This document shows positions 17,691-27,929 of a stretch of 64,000 bases of DNA, one piece after another. Under the pieces are notes generated by a model. It saw only the letters and a list, made by a program, of their open reading frames with translations, was not told the DNA's origin and did not search any database. Positions within the stretch are counted from its first letter, which is position 1; every line of letters starts with the position of its first letter. The DNA comes from Roseateles oligotrophus (lineage in GTDB: Bacteria; Pseudomonadota; Gammaproteobacteria; Burkholderiales; Burkholderiaceae_C). Made by a program: the position numbers and the translations under genes. The stretch covers positions 124,001 through 188,000 of the forward strand of contig NZ_JACHLP010000004.1 of the NCBI RefSeq assembly GCF_014204525.1, given 5' to 3'.

Positions 17691-18488
17691 TTAGAAGGTG
17701 TAGCTGAAACCGGCCAGGCCGCTGACGCTTGTGCTCTTCTCGGTGACGGGGCTGTTCTTGGCATCGCCTTGCAACTGGCTGGCCGAAATGCCGAACGAGA
17801 CACCCATGCGCTGGCTCAGGTAATAGCTCAGCAGCAGATTGGCTCGCACATCGCGCAGACCGGCCTTGGCCTGGGTTGCGGCCAAGCCGCTGCTGGCGGC
17901 CTGGGTGCCGGAGACGCCGAAATACTCCTGCATATAGCTGCCATTGACCAGACTCAGGCCGCCGCCCAGGCCCAGATAGAGCTGCTGGGTGAGCGGGCGC
18001 ACATAGCTGAGGCCCAGATCGGCCACCAGGCCTTTGCGATCGTTGCCGGAGCCGTAGCGCAGGGAACTGGTGAACTGCAGGCCCTGGCCCAGGCTGTAGT
18101 TGAAGAAGCCGCCGATCTCGGGGCGGATCTGGATGTCGCCCAGGCCCGTCAGGCGGGGGTTGTCGGTCTCGTCGCGGCCCAGGTCGGCGGTGATGCGCAG
18201 GCCGTATTGCTCGCCCTCGCTGCGCGAGAAGTCATAGCCCAGGCCGTTGCGGGTGCCGGCGAAAAATCCATTACTCCAGCGGTAGTCCAGCAGGGGCAGC
18301 ACGCGCCATTCCTGGGCTTTGGAACCACGGTACTTGCTGCTGTAGAGCGCGCCCACACCTACGGTGCCGCCGTCCTCGCTGATTTTGGCGCCGTAGTTGC
18401 GGAAGGTGTCGAAGGCTTGGGCCTGGGCGGCCGTGCTGATGCCGAGCAGGAGACCGACAAAGGCCAGGGCCTTGAATTTGGCAAGCAT
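17691..18488 (-). CDS. MipA/OmpV-family outer membrane protein
   Basis: A 265-residue beta-barrel protein with a clear signal peptide (MLAKFKALAFVGLLLGISTA followed by AQA cleavage). The body shows alternating amphipathic strands and ends in the aromatic GFSYTF, the C-terminal outer membrane insertion signal. Family features include GVGALYSSKYRGS near the N-terminus, LPLLDYRWSNGFFAGTRNGLG-type strands and GDIQIRPEIGGF. MipA was described as a scaffold for murein hydrolases and OmpV as an outer membrane protein with variable roles; the function here is not known. The start at 18488 gives a proper signal peptide; upstream codons do not. Confidence 0.88.
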   Translation of the reverse strand: MLAKFKALAFVGLLLGISTAAQAQAFDTFRNYGAKISEDGGTVGVGALYSSKYRGSKAQEWRVLPLLDYRWSNGFFAGTRNGLGYDFSRSEGEQYGLRITADLGRDETDNPRLTGLGDIQIRPEIGGFFNYSLGQGLQFTSSLRYGSGNDRKGLVADLGLSYVRPLTQQLYLGLGGGLSLVNGSYMQEYFGVSGTQAASSGLAATQAKAGLRDVRANLLLSYYLSQRMGVSFGISASQLQGDAKNSPVTEKSTSVSGLAGFSYTF

Positions 18489-18579
18489 ATTTGGGCGATA
18501 TCGCAAAAGTGGAAGGTGGTCCGCATTGTGGCTCGCGTGAGAAACAAAACTTCGAAATACGAGCGCCGCGTTGCAGCCC

Positions 18580-19248
18580 TCACTGCAATACCCCCTCTGC
18601 ATGGCCCGGGCTGCAATCAAGGCCACGACGGATCTCGGTCCAGGCCGTCACCCAGCCCGCAGCGCGGGAGGCCAACTGCGCCACCGGCAGCTCGGGGTTG
18701 TACAAGGCCGAGCCGATGCCCACCCCGCTGGCGCCGGCCGCGTGGTAGGCGGCCAGATTGTCCAGCGTCACGCCGCCCACGGGGTAGATAGGTGCCTGCG
18801 GCAGCACCGTGCGCCAGGCCTTCAGTGCCGCCGGCGTGACCTGCTCGCCGGGGAAGGCCTTCAGCACCGTGGCCCCGGCCGCCAGCGCCGTGAAGGCCTC
18901 ACTGGGCGTGGCCACGCCTGGCATGGCGAGCAGGCCGGCCGCGCGCGCGGCGGCCACGACCGCCAGGTTCAGATTGGGGGCGATCACCAACTGCCCGCCC
19001 GCCTCGGCGACGCGGGCCACATCGGCGGGCTCCAGCACCGTGCCCGCGCCCAGCAGCGCATCGGCGGGCAGGCTGTCGCGCAGCCGGCGCAGGCTTTGCA
19101 GGGCGCCGGGGCGGTTCAGTGGTACCTCCAGGCAGCGAAAACCGGCCGCGTATAACAGGCTGCCGACCGCCGCCGCTTGCTCGGGCGGCAGGCCGCGCAG
19201 AATGGCCACCAGGGGTGGCAGGGGCGGCGGTGGAAAAGGGGAGCTCAT
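18580..19248 (-). CDS. dgoA: 2-dehydro-3-deoxy-6-phosphogalactonate aldolase
   Basis: Class I aldolase splitting KDPGal into pyruvate and glyceraldehyde 3-phosphate, the last step of the De Ley-Doudoroff galactonate route. The 222-residue protein has LVAILRGLPPEQA at the start, CLEVPLNRPGAL (the galactonate-type version of the catalytic Glu loop, unlike the VTLRT of Eda), LGAGTVLEPADV, PNLN, PGVATPSEA, and the Schiff-base lysine in ATVLKAFPGEQV. It overlaps the dgoK stop codon by four bases. It is the only 2-keto-3-deoxy-phosphoaldonate aldolase visible in the locus and may have to serve the KdgK product as well. Confidence 0.92.
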   Translation of the reverse strand: MSSPFPPPPLPPLVAILRGLPPEQAAAVGSLLYAAGFRCLEVPLNRPGALQSLRRLRDSLPADALLGAGTVLEPADVARVAEAGGQLVIAPNLNLAVVAAARAAGLLAMPGVATPSEAFTALAAGATVLKAFPGEQVTPAALKAWRTVLPQAPIYPVGGVTLDNLAAYHAAGASGVGIGSALYNPELPVAQLASRAAGWVTAWTEIRRGLDCSPGHAEGVLQ

Positions 19249-20156
19249 GGGCTTGTCTCCGTCGGGGTTTGCAGCGCTTGCAGCGCCGCCACCAGGCATT
19301 GATCGGGGTCCAGTGCGTGCAGGGTCAGGCCCTGGCGGGCGGCGGCGCGGGTGTACCAATGCGCCAGCCCTGGCGCGGCCACCAGGCTCGCACTGTGTAT
19401 CTGCCTGGCCTGCAACTCCAGCCCGATCAGCAGGCCGGACAAGCGGGCTGCAACCTCGGCCGGTGGCTGCGGCTCGTCGGTCAGCAAGGCCTGGGCGCGC
19501 AGGCGAAACAGCTGCGCCAGCCCGCCGCCTTCGCGCGCCCATTGCAAGCCCTCGTCGAAGGCGGACTCGTGGGCCGGGATGGGGGCGGGGGGCTCGTCGC
19601 CCCCGGCCACGGCCGACAGGCAGCTGTGGCGGCGCAGCAGGGCAAACAGCTCGCCCGTCATGGCACTGTGCATGGTCAACACCCGGCCGTTCTCCACCTG
19701 CGCCCATTTGCTGTGCGTGCCGGGCAGCAGCACCCAGCCGTTTTGTGGCCGCAGCCGCCAGGCGCCCAGCAACTGGGTTTCCTCGCCGCGCATCACGTCA
19801 TGCGGGCCCAGCGGCGGGCGCTGGCACAGGCCGGGCAGCAGGCGTATCTGCGGATCGGCGGCCAGGGGCGTGGCGGCCTCGCCCAGCCCGTGTAGATGGC
19901 AGGGCAGGGGCAGGTAGGGCGCCTCCTGCCAGCCGCTGCGGCTGCCGACCATGCCGCTGAGCCAGACCTGCGCCGGCGCCTGCGCGCGCCAGTCGCCGAT
20001 CAGCGACTGCAGCTCGGCGGCAAAGTCGCGCTGGCCGCCCGGCGGCGTGGCCAGCACGCCGGCCGCGTCCTGGCGCTGCGCCAGCAAACAGCCTTGCGCG
20101 TCCAGCCAGTAGGCGCGGCGGTTGCTGCTGCCCCAATCCACTCCAATGGTATTCAT
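19245..20156 (-). CDS. dgoK: 2-dehydro-3-deoxygalactonokinase
   Basis: A 303-residue kinase that phosphorylates 2-keto-3-deoxygalactonate at O-6. The N-terminal phosphate loop is IGVDWGSSNRRAYWLD (family IGVDWGTSxxRaw), and further family blocks are WLSGMVGSRSGWQEAPYLPL, VMRGEETQLLGAW, LLPGTHSKWA and MTGELFALLR. It begins at ATG 20156; an upstream ATG at 20225 lies inside the operator. The gene is transcribed divergently from the dehydratase, with the regulator palindrome between them, and is followed by dgoA with a four-base overlap. Confidence 0.93.
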   Translation of the reverse strand: MNTIGVDWGSSNRRAYWLDAQGCLLAQRQDAAGVLATPPGGQRDFAAELQSLIGDWRAQAPAQVWLSGMVGSRSGWQEAPYLPLPCHLHGLGEAATPLAADPQIRLLPGLCQRPPLGPHDVMRGEETQLLGAWRLRPQNGWVLLPGTHSKWAQVENGRVLTMHSAMTGELFALLRRHSCLSAVAGGDEPPAPIPAHESAFDEGLQWAREGGGLAQLFRLRAQALLTDEPQPPAEVAARLSGLLIGLELQARQIHSASLVAAPGLAHWYTRAAARQGLTLHALDPDQCLVAALQALQTPTETSP

Positions 20157-20179
20157 CGTTTTCCCTAGGAAGCGCCGGC

Positions 20180-20227
20180 TTGTCACGAACCGGCTTTGTG
20201 ATACACAATGAGTTAACGTTAACACAT
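20180..20227 (+). promoter_or_regulatory. Divergent promoter with perfect LacI-type operator
   Basis: The palindrome GTTAACGTTAAC is at 20212-20223, extended by ATGA on the left and ACAT on the right to an almost complete 20-base palindrome (20208-20227). On the plus strand it sits just after a possible promoter, TTGTCA at 20180-20185 and CACAAT at 20204-20209 (18-base spacer), so the bound protein would cover the transcription start. The same 12-mer recurs at 33110. A LacI-family regulator is encoded 3.5 kb downstream, making it the probable ligand-responsive repressor of both dgoKA and the dehydratase operon. Confidence 0.8.
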
Positions 20228-20251
20228 GACATGGCGATTGTCACCGACTCC

Positions 20252-21990
<1,739 letters not shown>

Positions 21991-21991
<1 letters not shown>

Positions 21992-22761
21992 TGGCTAACT
22001 CTAAATTCGCACGCTACCCGAGCCTGGCCGGGCGCGCCGTGCTGGTCACCGGCGGCAGCTCGGGCATAGGTGCCGACCTGGTGCAGGCTTTTGCCGAGCA
22101 GGGTTGCCGCGTGGCTTTCACCGGGCGCAGCGCGGCCTCGGCCGCCCAGGTGCTGCGAGCCTGCGCGGGCGCGGCCCATGAGCCGGTCTTCCTGCCCTGC
22201 GATATGCGCGATGTGGCCGCCGTGCAGGCCGCCGTGGCGGCGGTGGAGGCCAGGCTGCAGGGCCTGCATGTGCTGCTCAATAACGCGGCCGATGACACCC
22301 GGCACGAGTTTCTCGGCCTGTCGAGCGAGGGCTTTGACGACGCCATGGCCATCAATCTGCGCGCGCACTTCTTCGCCGCCCAGGCGGCCATGCCGGCCCT
22401 GGTGCGCGGCGGTGGCGGCAGCCTGATCAATGTCGGCTCGACCAGCTGGAAGAACAAGGTGGCCGGCTATGCCGCCTATGCCACTTGCAAATCGGCGATG
22501 ACGGGGCTGACGCGCAGCCTGGCGCGCGAGTTCGGCGCCCAGCGCGTGCGCGTCAACACGCTGACGCCGGGCTGGGTGATGACGGCCAAACAGCTGGAGA
22601 AGTGGGTGGACGAGGCCGGCGAGCGCGAGATGGACGCCTGCCAATGCCTGCCCGGCCGCATCCAGGGTGTTGATGTGGCCCAGCTGGCGCTGTTCCTGGC
22701 GGCCGACGACAGCGCCATGATCACCGCCCAGGAATTCGTCATTGATGCGGGATGGACCTGA
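21991..22761 (+). CDS. SDR-family sugar 1-dehydrogenase (galactose/fucose type)
   Basis: A 256-residue short-chain dehydrogenase. It has the NAD(P) glycine motif VTGGSSGIGADLV (near residue 20), NNAADDT, the catalytic serine in NVGSTSWKNKV and the catalytic pair YATCK (Tyr/Lys). The C-terminus ends AQEFVIDAGWT, as in sugar dehydrogenases that oxidise D-galactose or related aldoses to the lactone. Immediately downstream is a lactonase and upstream a sugar-acid dehydratase, the order expected for aldose, lactone, aldonate, 2-keto-3-deoxyaldonate. D-galactose is the best fit with dgoK/dgoA; L-fucose or L-arabinose are alternatives since the family is promiscuous. Confidence 0.8.
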
Positions 22762-22762
22762 T

Positions 22763-23692
22763 ATGCAGGCCCGCTGCATCTGGGATGCTCGCTGCCAGCT
22801 CGGCGAAGGCCCGGTCTGGCACCAGGGCCGGCTGTACTTCGTCGATATCCATGGCGCCGCCGTCCATGCCCATGAGCCGGCCAGCGGGCGGCAGCAGCGC
22901 TGGTCGCTGCCAAGGCGCATCGCCTGGTTGATGCCGGATCAACAGGGCGATGGCTTCATCGCCGGGCTGGATGACGAGGTGGTGAGGCTGCAGCTGGAGC
23001 CAACCCTGCTCATCAGGCCCTGGGTGAAGCCACCGCTGCCGGCCGGCGTGCGCCTGAACGATGCCAAGCGTGACCGCTGGGGTCGCATCTGGGCCGGCTC
23101 CATGCACGAGCGCGAGCCTGCCAGCGCCCAGGGGGTGCTGGCCTGCCTGGAGCCCGACGGCCGCTGGCGCGTGGCCCAGCCAGCCTACGGCATCGCCAAC
23201 GGCCCCACCTTCAGTCCGGACGGCACGACCCTGTACCACGCCGACAGCGCGCGTGCCGAGGTCCATGCCTACGCGATGGACGCGGCGGGACGGCTCGGCC
23301 CGCCGCGCCTGTGGCGCAGCTTTGGCGCGGGCGAGGGCGTGCCCGACGGCATGTGTACCGATAGCGAAGGCGCGCTGTGGATCGCCCAGTGGGGCGGCCA
23401 CGGCCTGGGCCGCTACGCACCGGACGGGCGTTTGCTGGCGCGCATCGACCTGCCGGTGTCCCAGGTCAGCAGCTGCTGTTTCGGCGGGGAGGGCGGGCGC
23501 CAGCTCTACATCACCACGGCCCGCACCGGCCTTTCCGAGGCCGCCCTGGCGCATGAGCCGCTGGCCGGCGCGCTATTCGTGGCCGAACCGCCGGTGCCCG
23601 GGCTGGGGCCGGATGCCACCCTGGGATCTTCCACTACATCCGTGTGGGCGCAGAGCGGCCACGCGACAATGGGGGCTGCATGTGAACGCTAA
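22763..23692 (+). CDS. SMP-30/gluconolactonase-family lactonase
   Basis: A 309-residue six-bladed beta-propeller lactone hydrolase. Metal-binding residues are visible: Glu in CQLGEGPVWHQG near residue 14, Asn in GVRLNDAKRDRWGRIWAGSM, and Asp in VPDGMCTDSEGALWIAQWGG. The enzyme should open the sugar lactone made by the preceding dehydrogenase. It starts one base after that gene's stop codon. The open frame allows a start at 22742 inside the upstream gene, but ATG 22763 agrees with family starts. The stop codon lies inside a possible operator preceding the regulator gene. Confidence 0.88.
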   Translation: MQARCIWDARCQLGEGPVWHQGRLYFVDIHGAAVHAHEPASGRQQRWSLPRRIAWLMPDQQGDGFIAGLDDEVVRLQLEPTLLIRPWVKPPLPAGVRLNDAKRDRWGRIWAGSMHEREPASAQGVLACLEPDGRWRVAQPAYGIANGPTFSPDGTTLYHADSARAEVHAYAMDAAGRLGPPRLWRSFGAGEGVPDGMCTDSEGALWIAQWGGHGLGRYAPDGRLLARIDLPVSQVSSCCFGGEGGRQLYITTARTGLSEAALAHEPLAGALFVAEPPVPGLGPDATLGSSTTSVWAQSGHATMGAACER

Positions 23693-23693
23693 C
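23682..23693 (+). promoter_or_regulatory. Possible autoregulatory operator upstream of the LacI gene
   Basis: GTGAACGCTAAC matches the operator GTTAACGTTAAC at 10 of 12 positions, with one mismatch in each half. It ends 21 bases before the regulator's start codon. A 10/12 match can occur by chance a few times in a window this size, so position is the main support. Confidence 0.4.
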
Positions 23694-23714
23694 AGCCAGG
23701 GAAGATCCAAATCC

Positions 23715-24809
23715 ATGAACCGTCTCGCCAAACCCAAGACCATGCCCGCCACCGAAGCCGCACCACAGGCGCTTGGTCGTGTGACCGTCAGCGATGTCGC
23801 CGAGCGAGCGGGCGTGTCGGTGATGACGGTGTCGCGCGCGCTCAGTGGCAAGGGCTATGTGGCCGAGGCGACGCGGCAGAAGGTGCTGGAGGTGGCGCAG
23901 GCCATGGGTTATGTGGCCAATCTGGGCGCCAAGGCGCTCAAGGGCGGCCGCACCCGGGTGCTGGGCCTCTTGGTCAGCGATTTCCAGTCGCCGGTGATTG
24001 CCGCCATCATCAACGCGATCAGCCGCGTGGTGAAGCAAGTGGGCATGGACCTGATCCTCTACGACCTGGCCGCCGCCGATGCCGCCCGGCCCGAAGTTGT
24101 GCCCCTGCTGTCCAGCCTGTGCGACGGCCTGTTGCTGATCCTGCCGGGCGCCTATGCCGAGCAGCTGGAGCAGTTCCAGGGCATGACCCAGCCGGTGGTG
24201 CTGGTGAACTACTGGCGCGCGCCGACCACGCTGCCCGTGGTGCGCGCCGACAACTACGAAGGTGCCCATGCGCTGTGCCGCCATCTTGCCGAGTTAGGCC
24301 ACCGGCGCATCGCCTTTGTGCGCGGCACCTCGCATTCGGGCCAGAGTCAGGAGCGTGAGCGCGGCTATCTGGCCGCGCTGGCCCAGTCCGGCATCACGCC
24401 CGACCCGCAACTCTTGAGACAGGGTGATTTCGGCCAACGCTCCGGCTTCGAGCAGGGTCAGGCCTTGCTCCAGCTGGCCGACCCGCCGACCGCCATCTTC
24501 TGTGCCAACGACTTGATGGCGCTGGGCGCGCTGGACGCCGTCCGCGCCGCCGGCCTGCAAGTGCCACAGCAGCTCTCGGTTGCCGGTTTCGACGATATAC
24601 CGGCCGCGGCCCAGAGCTACCCGGCGCTGACCACGGTGCGGCAGGACTACGAGCAGCTGGGCGATAGCGCCGTGCGCCTGCTCTTGCAGCACATCGAGGA
24701 GGGCGCGCGCCGCGGCATCCGGGTCGAGCTGCAAAGCCGTCTGGTGGTGCGCGACTCCACCGCTGCACCGCCGTCGCCGCGCGCCAAGAAATCCAGCCGC
24801 AAGCGCTGA
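23715..24809 (+). CDS. LacI/GalR-family transcriptional regulator
   Basis: A 364-residue repressor. An N-terminal extension of about 24 residues precedes the helix-turn-helix VTVSDVAERAGVSVMTVSRA and the hinge helix ending AKALKGGRTRVLGLL; the rest is a periplasmic-binding-protein-like sugar sensor (LVSDFQSPVIAAIINAI ... ADNYEGAHALCRHLAELGHR ... PTAIFCANDLMALGALDA ... VAGFDDIPAAAQSYPALTTV). It ends in a basic Ser/Lys tail. Lying in the middle of the sugar locus and surrounded by copies of a 12-base palindrome of LacI-family character, it is the likely controller of the whole region. The ATG at 23715 is the first in-frame start next to the HTH; the frame upstream overlaps the lactonase gene. 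Confidence 0.92.
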   Translation: MNRLAKPKTMPATEAAPQALGRVTVSDVAERAGVSVMTVSRALSGKGYVAEATRQKVLEVAQAMGYVANLGAKALKGGRTRVLGLLVSDFQSPVIAAIINAISRVVKQVGMDLILYDLAAADAARPEVVPLLSSLCDGLLLILPGAYAEQLEQFQGMTQPVVLVNYWRAPTTLPVVRADNYEGAHALCRHLAELGHRRIAFVRGTSHSGQSQERERGYLAALAQSGITPDPQLLRQGDFGQRSGFEQGQALLQLADPPTAIFCANDLMALGALDAVRAAGLQVPQQLSVAGFDDIPAAAQSYPALTTVRQDYEQLGDSAVRLLLQHIEEGARRGIRVELQSRLVVRDSTAAPPSPRAKKSSRKR

Positions 24810-24827
24810 CATAACTAACAATTCAAA

Positions 24828-26231
24828 ATGACCGCTATCGCCGAACCCGCCTTGCCCAGCCAGACCGCCGCCGATGATCAGGAACGCGACGGCCGGGGGC
24901 GTCCGCTGTGGCGGCAAGGCAGCCTGGTCTATGGCTTGGGCGGCCTGGTGGTTTTGTTCGCCTTCTTGCTGATCGGCGACTTTGCCTGGAGCCTGAAAGA
25001 GCGCGCCGTCACGCCCATGGCCCAGGTGTTGCTGCGCCAGTTGCAGGCCAGCGACTTCTTCATCGCCCTGGTGGTGGGCTCCTTCCCCGCCGCCCTGGGC
25101 CTGCTGCTGGGCCCCGTCGTCGCCGTGCGTTCGGACCGCCATCGCGGCCGCATGGGCCGGCGCATCCCCTATTTGCTGCTGCCCATGCCCCTGGTCGTCG
25201 GCGGCCTGCTGGGCATGGCCGTCACCCCGCAGGCCGGGGCCTTGCTGCACGATTTGCTCGGTGGGCTGTCGCCCGGCCTGCGCTTGTGCAATCTGGCCTG
25301 GTTCGCGCTGATGTGGACCCTGTTCGAGGTGGCCTCGGTGACCGCCAACGCGGTGTTCGGCGGCCTGATTGCCGACGTCGTGCCGGCCCGGCTGACCGGC
25401 CGTTTCTACGGCCTGTTCCGCGCCACCGGCCTGCTTGCCGGCATTGGCTTCACCTACCATGTGCTGGGCCATGCGCAGCAGTATTTCGCCTGGATCTTCA
25501 GCGGCATCGCCCTGATCTACGGCCTGGGCTTTGCGCTGATGTGCTGGCGCGTGCGCGAGGGCAGCTACCCCCCGCCCGAGCCGGCGGCGCCTGGGGCGCA
25601 GGGGGCAGGGGAGGTGCGGCGTTATCTGCGCGAATGCTTCAGCCAGCGCTTCTATCTGCTGCTGTTCTTCGCCATGATGCTGGGCCTGGTGGCCGGCAAT
25701 CCGATCAACGGTTTCGGCGTGTTCTATGCCCAGCAAGTGGGCCTGGGGCTGGACGGCTACGGCAAGGCCCTGGCCCTGACCTATACCTGCTCGCTGCTGC
25801 TGGCCCTGCCGGTGGGCTGGTTGGCCGACCGCTGGCACCCGCTGCGCGTGGGCCTGGTTTCCATCGCCCTGTATGCGCTGGCCATGTTGGCGGCCGGCTG
25901 CTGGGTGCGTGACGCGCAGCAGTTTTCACAAGCCTTCATCGTGCATGGGGTGCTCTCGGGCATCTACCTGACCGGCACGGCGGCGCTGGGCCAGTATCTG
26001 TTTCCGCGCGAACGCTTTGCCCAGTTCCACTCGGCCATGAATCTGCTGGCGGCACTGGGCTATATGCTGGTGCCACCGGCCATGGGCGCCTGGCTGGATG
26101 CCACCGGTCACCACTACCACCACACCTTCATCGTCAGCGGCGTGCTGGCCGCCGTGTCGGGCCTGCTCTATCTGTGGTTGCTGCGGCCCTTCCAGGCGCT
26201 GGGTGGCCCCGGCGGCTATCGCGCGCCCTGA
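24828..26231 (+). CDS. MFS transporter, probable oligosaccharide/uronide importer
   Basis: A 467-residue inner-membrane protein with about twelve hydrophobic helices. The cytoplasmic loop between helices 2 and 3 is SDRHRGRMGRRIPYLL, a motif A-like sequence seen in MFS and sugar-cation symporters; the C-terminal half has the repeat GWLADRWHPLRVG. The central loop is Pro/Ala-rich (YPPPEPAAPGAQGAG). Between the regulator and the uronate genes, it most likely brings the unsaturated oligosaccharides or monosaccharides released in the periplasm into the cytoplasm, where GH88 and GH35 (which lack signal peptides) would act. The substrate is inferred from context. Confidence 0.85.
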   Translation: MTAIAEPALPSQTAADDQERDGRGRPLWRQGSLVYGLGGLVVLFAFLLIGDFAWSLKERAVTPMAQVLLRQLQASDFFIALVVGSFPAALGLLLGPVVAVRSDRHRGRMGRRIPYLLLPMPLVVGGLLGMAVTPQAGALLHDLLGGLSPGLRLCNLAWFALMWTLFEVASVTANAVFGGLIADVVPARLTGRFYGLFRATGLLAGIGFTYHVLGHAQQYFAWIFSGIALIYGLGFALMCWRVREGSYPPPEPAAPGAQGAGEVRRYLRECFSQRFYLLLFFAMMLGLVAGNPINGFGVFYAQQVGLGLDGYGKALALTYTCSLLLALPVGWLADRWHPLRVGLVSIALYALAMLAAGCWVRDAQQFSQAFIVHGVLSGIYLTGTAALGQYLFPRERFAQFHSAMNLLAALGYMLVPPAMGAWLDATGHHYHHTFIVSGVLAAVSGLLYLWLLRPFQALGGPGGYRAP

Positions 26232-26300
26232 AAGGCGCGCCCAATCCCCTGATCCTGAGCACCAAGGGGTTTCCCCTGTGAATGCTTGGCGCATTGATCT

Positions 26301-26312
26301 GGTATCGTTAAC
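26301..26312 (+). promoter_or_regulatory. Operator-like site before the isomerase gene
   Basis: GGTATCGTTAAC matches GTTAACGTTAAC at 10 of 12 positions, with a perfect right half CGTTAAC, followed by ATATAC as at the other sites. It lies 30 bases before the start codon, in the promoter region of the uronate operon that begins here. TTGATC at 26294-26299 and TATACA at 26314-26319 may be promoter elements, although the spacer is short. Confidence 0.55.
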
Positions 26313-26342
26313 ATATACAAAACACAAACACGCATCATCACC

Positions 26343-27146
26343 ATGTCCGAACATTTCCACACCATCCCGAGCACCCCCGGTCATCACCCGCTGCAGGGCC
26401 TCAGCTGCCAGTTGCTGGGTTTCGAGAAGTTGGTATTGCTGCCCGGCCATGTCCATGAGGGCCGCTGCGTGGCCGAGCGTGAAACCCTGCTGGTGGTGCT
26501 CTCGGGCACGGCCACCGTGCAGGTGGGCGAGCAGCGCTTCGAGCGCGTCGGCGGCCGCGCCAATGTCTTTGCCGGCAAGCCGCACAGCGTCTACCTGCCG
26601 CGCGGTGCCCGCTACCAGCTTGAAGCCGGCACGCGCTTCGAGGCCGCCCTGGTCAGCACCCCGTCGAACCTGGACGTTCCGGCCTACGAGATCCGTCCCG
26701 ACGCGGTGCGCACCGGCAGCTGGGGCGCGCTGAACTACACCCGCCATTTCCGCGAGATCCTGACCCTGCCCGACGGCCAGCCGGCCGCCAGCCTGATCGT
26801 CGGCGAGACCCTCACGCCCTCGGGCAACTGGAGCACCTACCCGCCGCACAAGCACGAGCGTGAGGAAGGCGGCGAAGTGTTCCACGAAGAAATCTATTAC
26901 TTCCGCGTCGCCTCGCCCGAGGGCTTCGGCCTGGCCCGGCATTTCAGCCCCGAGCGCGGCTTTGACACCACCCACACGGTGCGCGACGACTCGCTGCTGT
27001 CCATCCCCTACGGCTACCACACCTATGCCGCCGCACCTGGCGCGCAGAGCTACTACCTGTGGGCCCTGGCCGGCAATGGCCGGCGCCAGGGCGTGGCCTT
27101 GCTGCCCGAGCTGGCCTGGACGCAGAAGCTGGTGGGCATGGCCTGA
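26343..27146 (+). CDS. KduI/IolB-family isomerase (IolB-like) in a uronate operon
   Basis: A 267-residue double cupin of the KduI/IolB family. The sequence is closer to IolB (5-deoxyglucuronate isomerase): SGNWSTYPPHKHE, EEIYYFRVASPEGFGLARHF, DTTHTVRDDSLLSIPYGYHT and a C-terminal YYLWALAGNGR, whereas classical KduI carries MPCHTHERRMEVYFYF-type blocks. Metal ligands would be the histidines of PPHKHE plus Glu and the late His in GYHT. No inositol genes are nearby; the neighbours are KduD, KdgK and an unsaturated glucuronyl hydrolase, so the inferred role is isomerisation of 4-deoxy-5-ketouronate to 3-deoxy-2,5-diketogluconate, the KduI step. This substrate switch is inference. Confidence 0.8.
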   Translation: MSEHFHTIPSTPGHHPLQGLSCQLLGFEKLVLLPGHVHEGRCVAERETLLVVLSGTATVQVGEQRFERVGGRANVFAGKPHSVYLPRGARYQLEAGTRFEAALVSTPSNLDVPAYEIRPDAVRTGSWGALNYTRHFREILTLPDGQPAASLIVGETLTPSGNWSTYPPHKHEREEGGEVFHEEIYYFRVASPEGFGLARHFSPERGFDTTHTVRDDSLLSIPYGYHTYAAAPGAQSYYLWALAGNGRRQGVALLPELAWTQKLVGMA

Positions 27147-27161
27147 GCGAGGGTGAGTCAG

Positions 27162-27929
27162 ATGCAAACGAGCGCAGACCTCTTTCGTCTGGACGGGCGG
27201 CTGGCCCTGGTGACGGCCGGCGCCAGCGGCATCGGCCAGGCCCTGGCCATCGGCCTGGCCCAGGCCGGCGCGGACCTGATCGTCACCCGCCACCATCAGG
27301 GCTGCGAGGCGACGGTGGCCGCCATCGAGGCGCTAGGCCGGCGCTGCCAGGTGATGGACGCCGACCTGTCCGATGCGGCCGTGCCGGAACGCCTGATCGA
27401 GGCCGTGGTGGCCAGGCATGGGCGCCTGGATGTGCTGGTCAACAATGCCGGCGCCATCCGCCGCGCCGCCGCCGAGGATGTCAGCAGTGAGGACTGGCAT
27501 GCGGTGTTGCAGCTCAATCTGCATGCCGCCTGGCAGCTGGCGCAAAGCGCCGGGCGCCAGATGCTGGACCAGGGCCAGGGCCGCATCATCAATATCGCCT
27601 CCCTGCTTTCGATGCAGGGCGGTATCCGCGTGCCCGCTTATGCGGCCAGCAAGCATGGGCTGCTGGGCCTGACGCGGGCGCTGGCGAATGAGTGGGCCGG
27701 CCGTGGCGTGGGCGTCAATGCCATCGCGCCGGGTTATATAACGACCGCCAACACCGCGCCCTTGCGGGCCGACCCGCAGCGCGAGCGCCAGGTGCTGGAG
27801 CGCATCCCGGCCGGGCGCTGGGGCCAGCCGGCCGACCTGGTGGGTGCGGCCGTGTTTCTGGCCTCGCCGGCCGCCGCCTATGTACACGGGCAATTGCTGG
27901 CCGTGGACGGCGGATGGATGGCACGATGA
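27162..27929 (+). CDS. kduD: SDR dehydrogenase, 2-dehydro-3-deoxygluconate 5-dehydrogenase type
   Basis: A 255-residue short-chain dehydrogenase with TAGASGIGQALA, NNAGAIRRAAAEDVS, INIASLLSMQGG, catalytic YAASK and NAIAPGYITTANTAPLR. The pattern agrees with KduD, which reduces 2,5-diketo-3-deoxygluconate to 2-keto-3-deoxygluconate. It follows the isomerase by 15 bases and overlaps kdgK by four, as expected for consecutive steps. The start is ATG 27162, eight bases after GAGGG; a GTG at 27153 is in frame but too close to the ribosome site. An alternative reading is a 2-keto-3-deoxy-L-fuconate dehydrogenase, which belongs to the same broad family and would fit the fucosidases. Confidence 0.8.
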   Translation: MQTSADLFRLDGRLALVTAGASGIGQALAIGLAQAGADLIVTRHHQGCEATVAAIEALGRRCQVMDADLSDAAVPERLIEAVVARHGRLDVLVNNAGAIRRAAAEDVSSEDWHAVLQLNLHAAWQLAQSAGRQMLDQGQGRIINIASLLSMQGGIRVPAYAASKHGLLGLTRALANEWAGRGVGVNAIAPGYITTANTAPLRADPQRERQVLERIPAGRWGQPADLVGAAVFLASPAAAYVHGQLLAVDGGWMAR

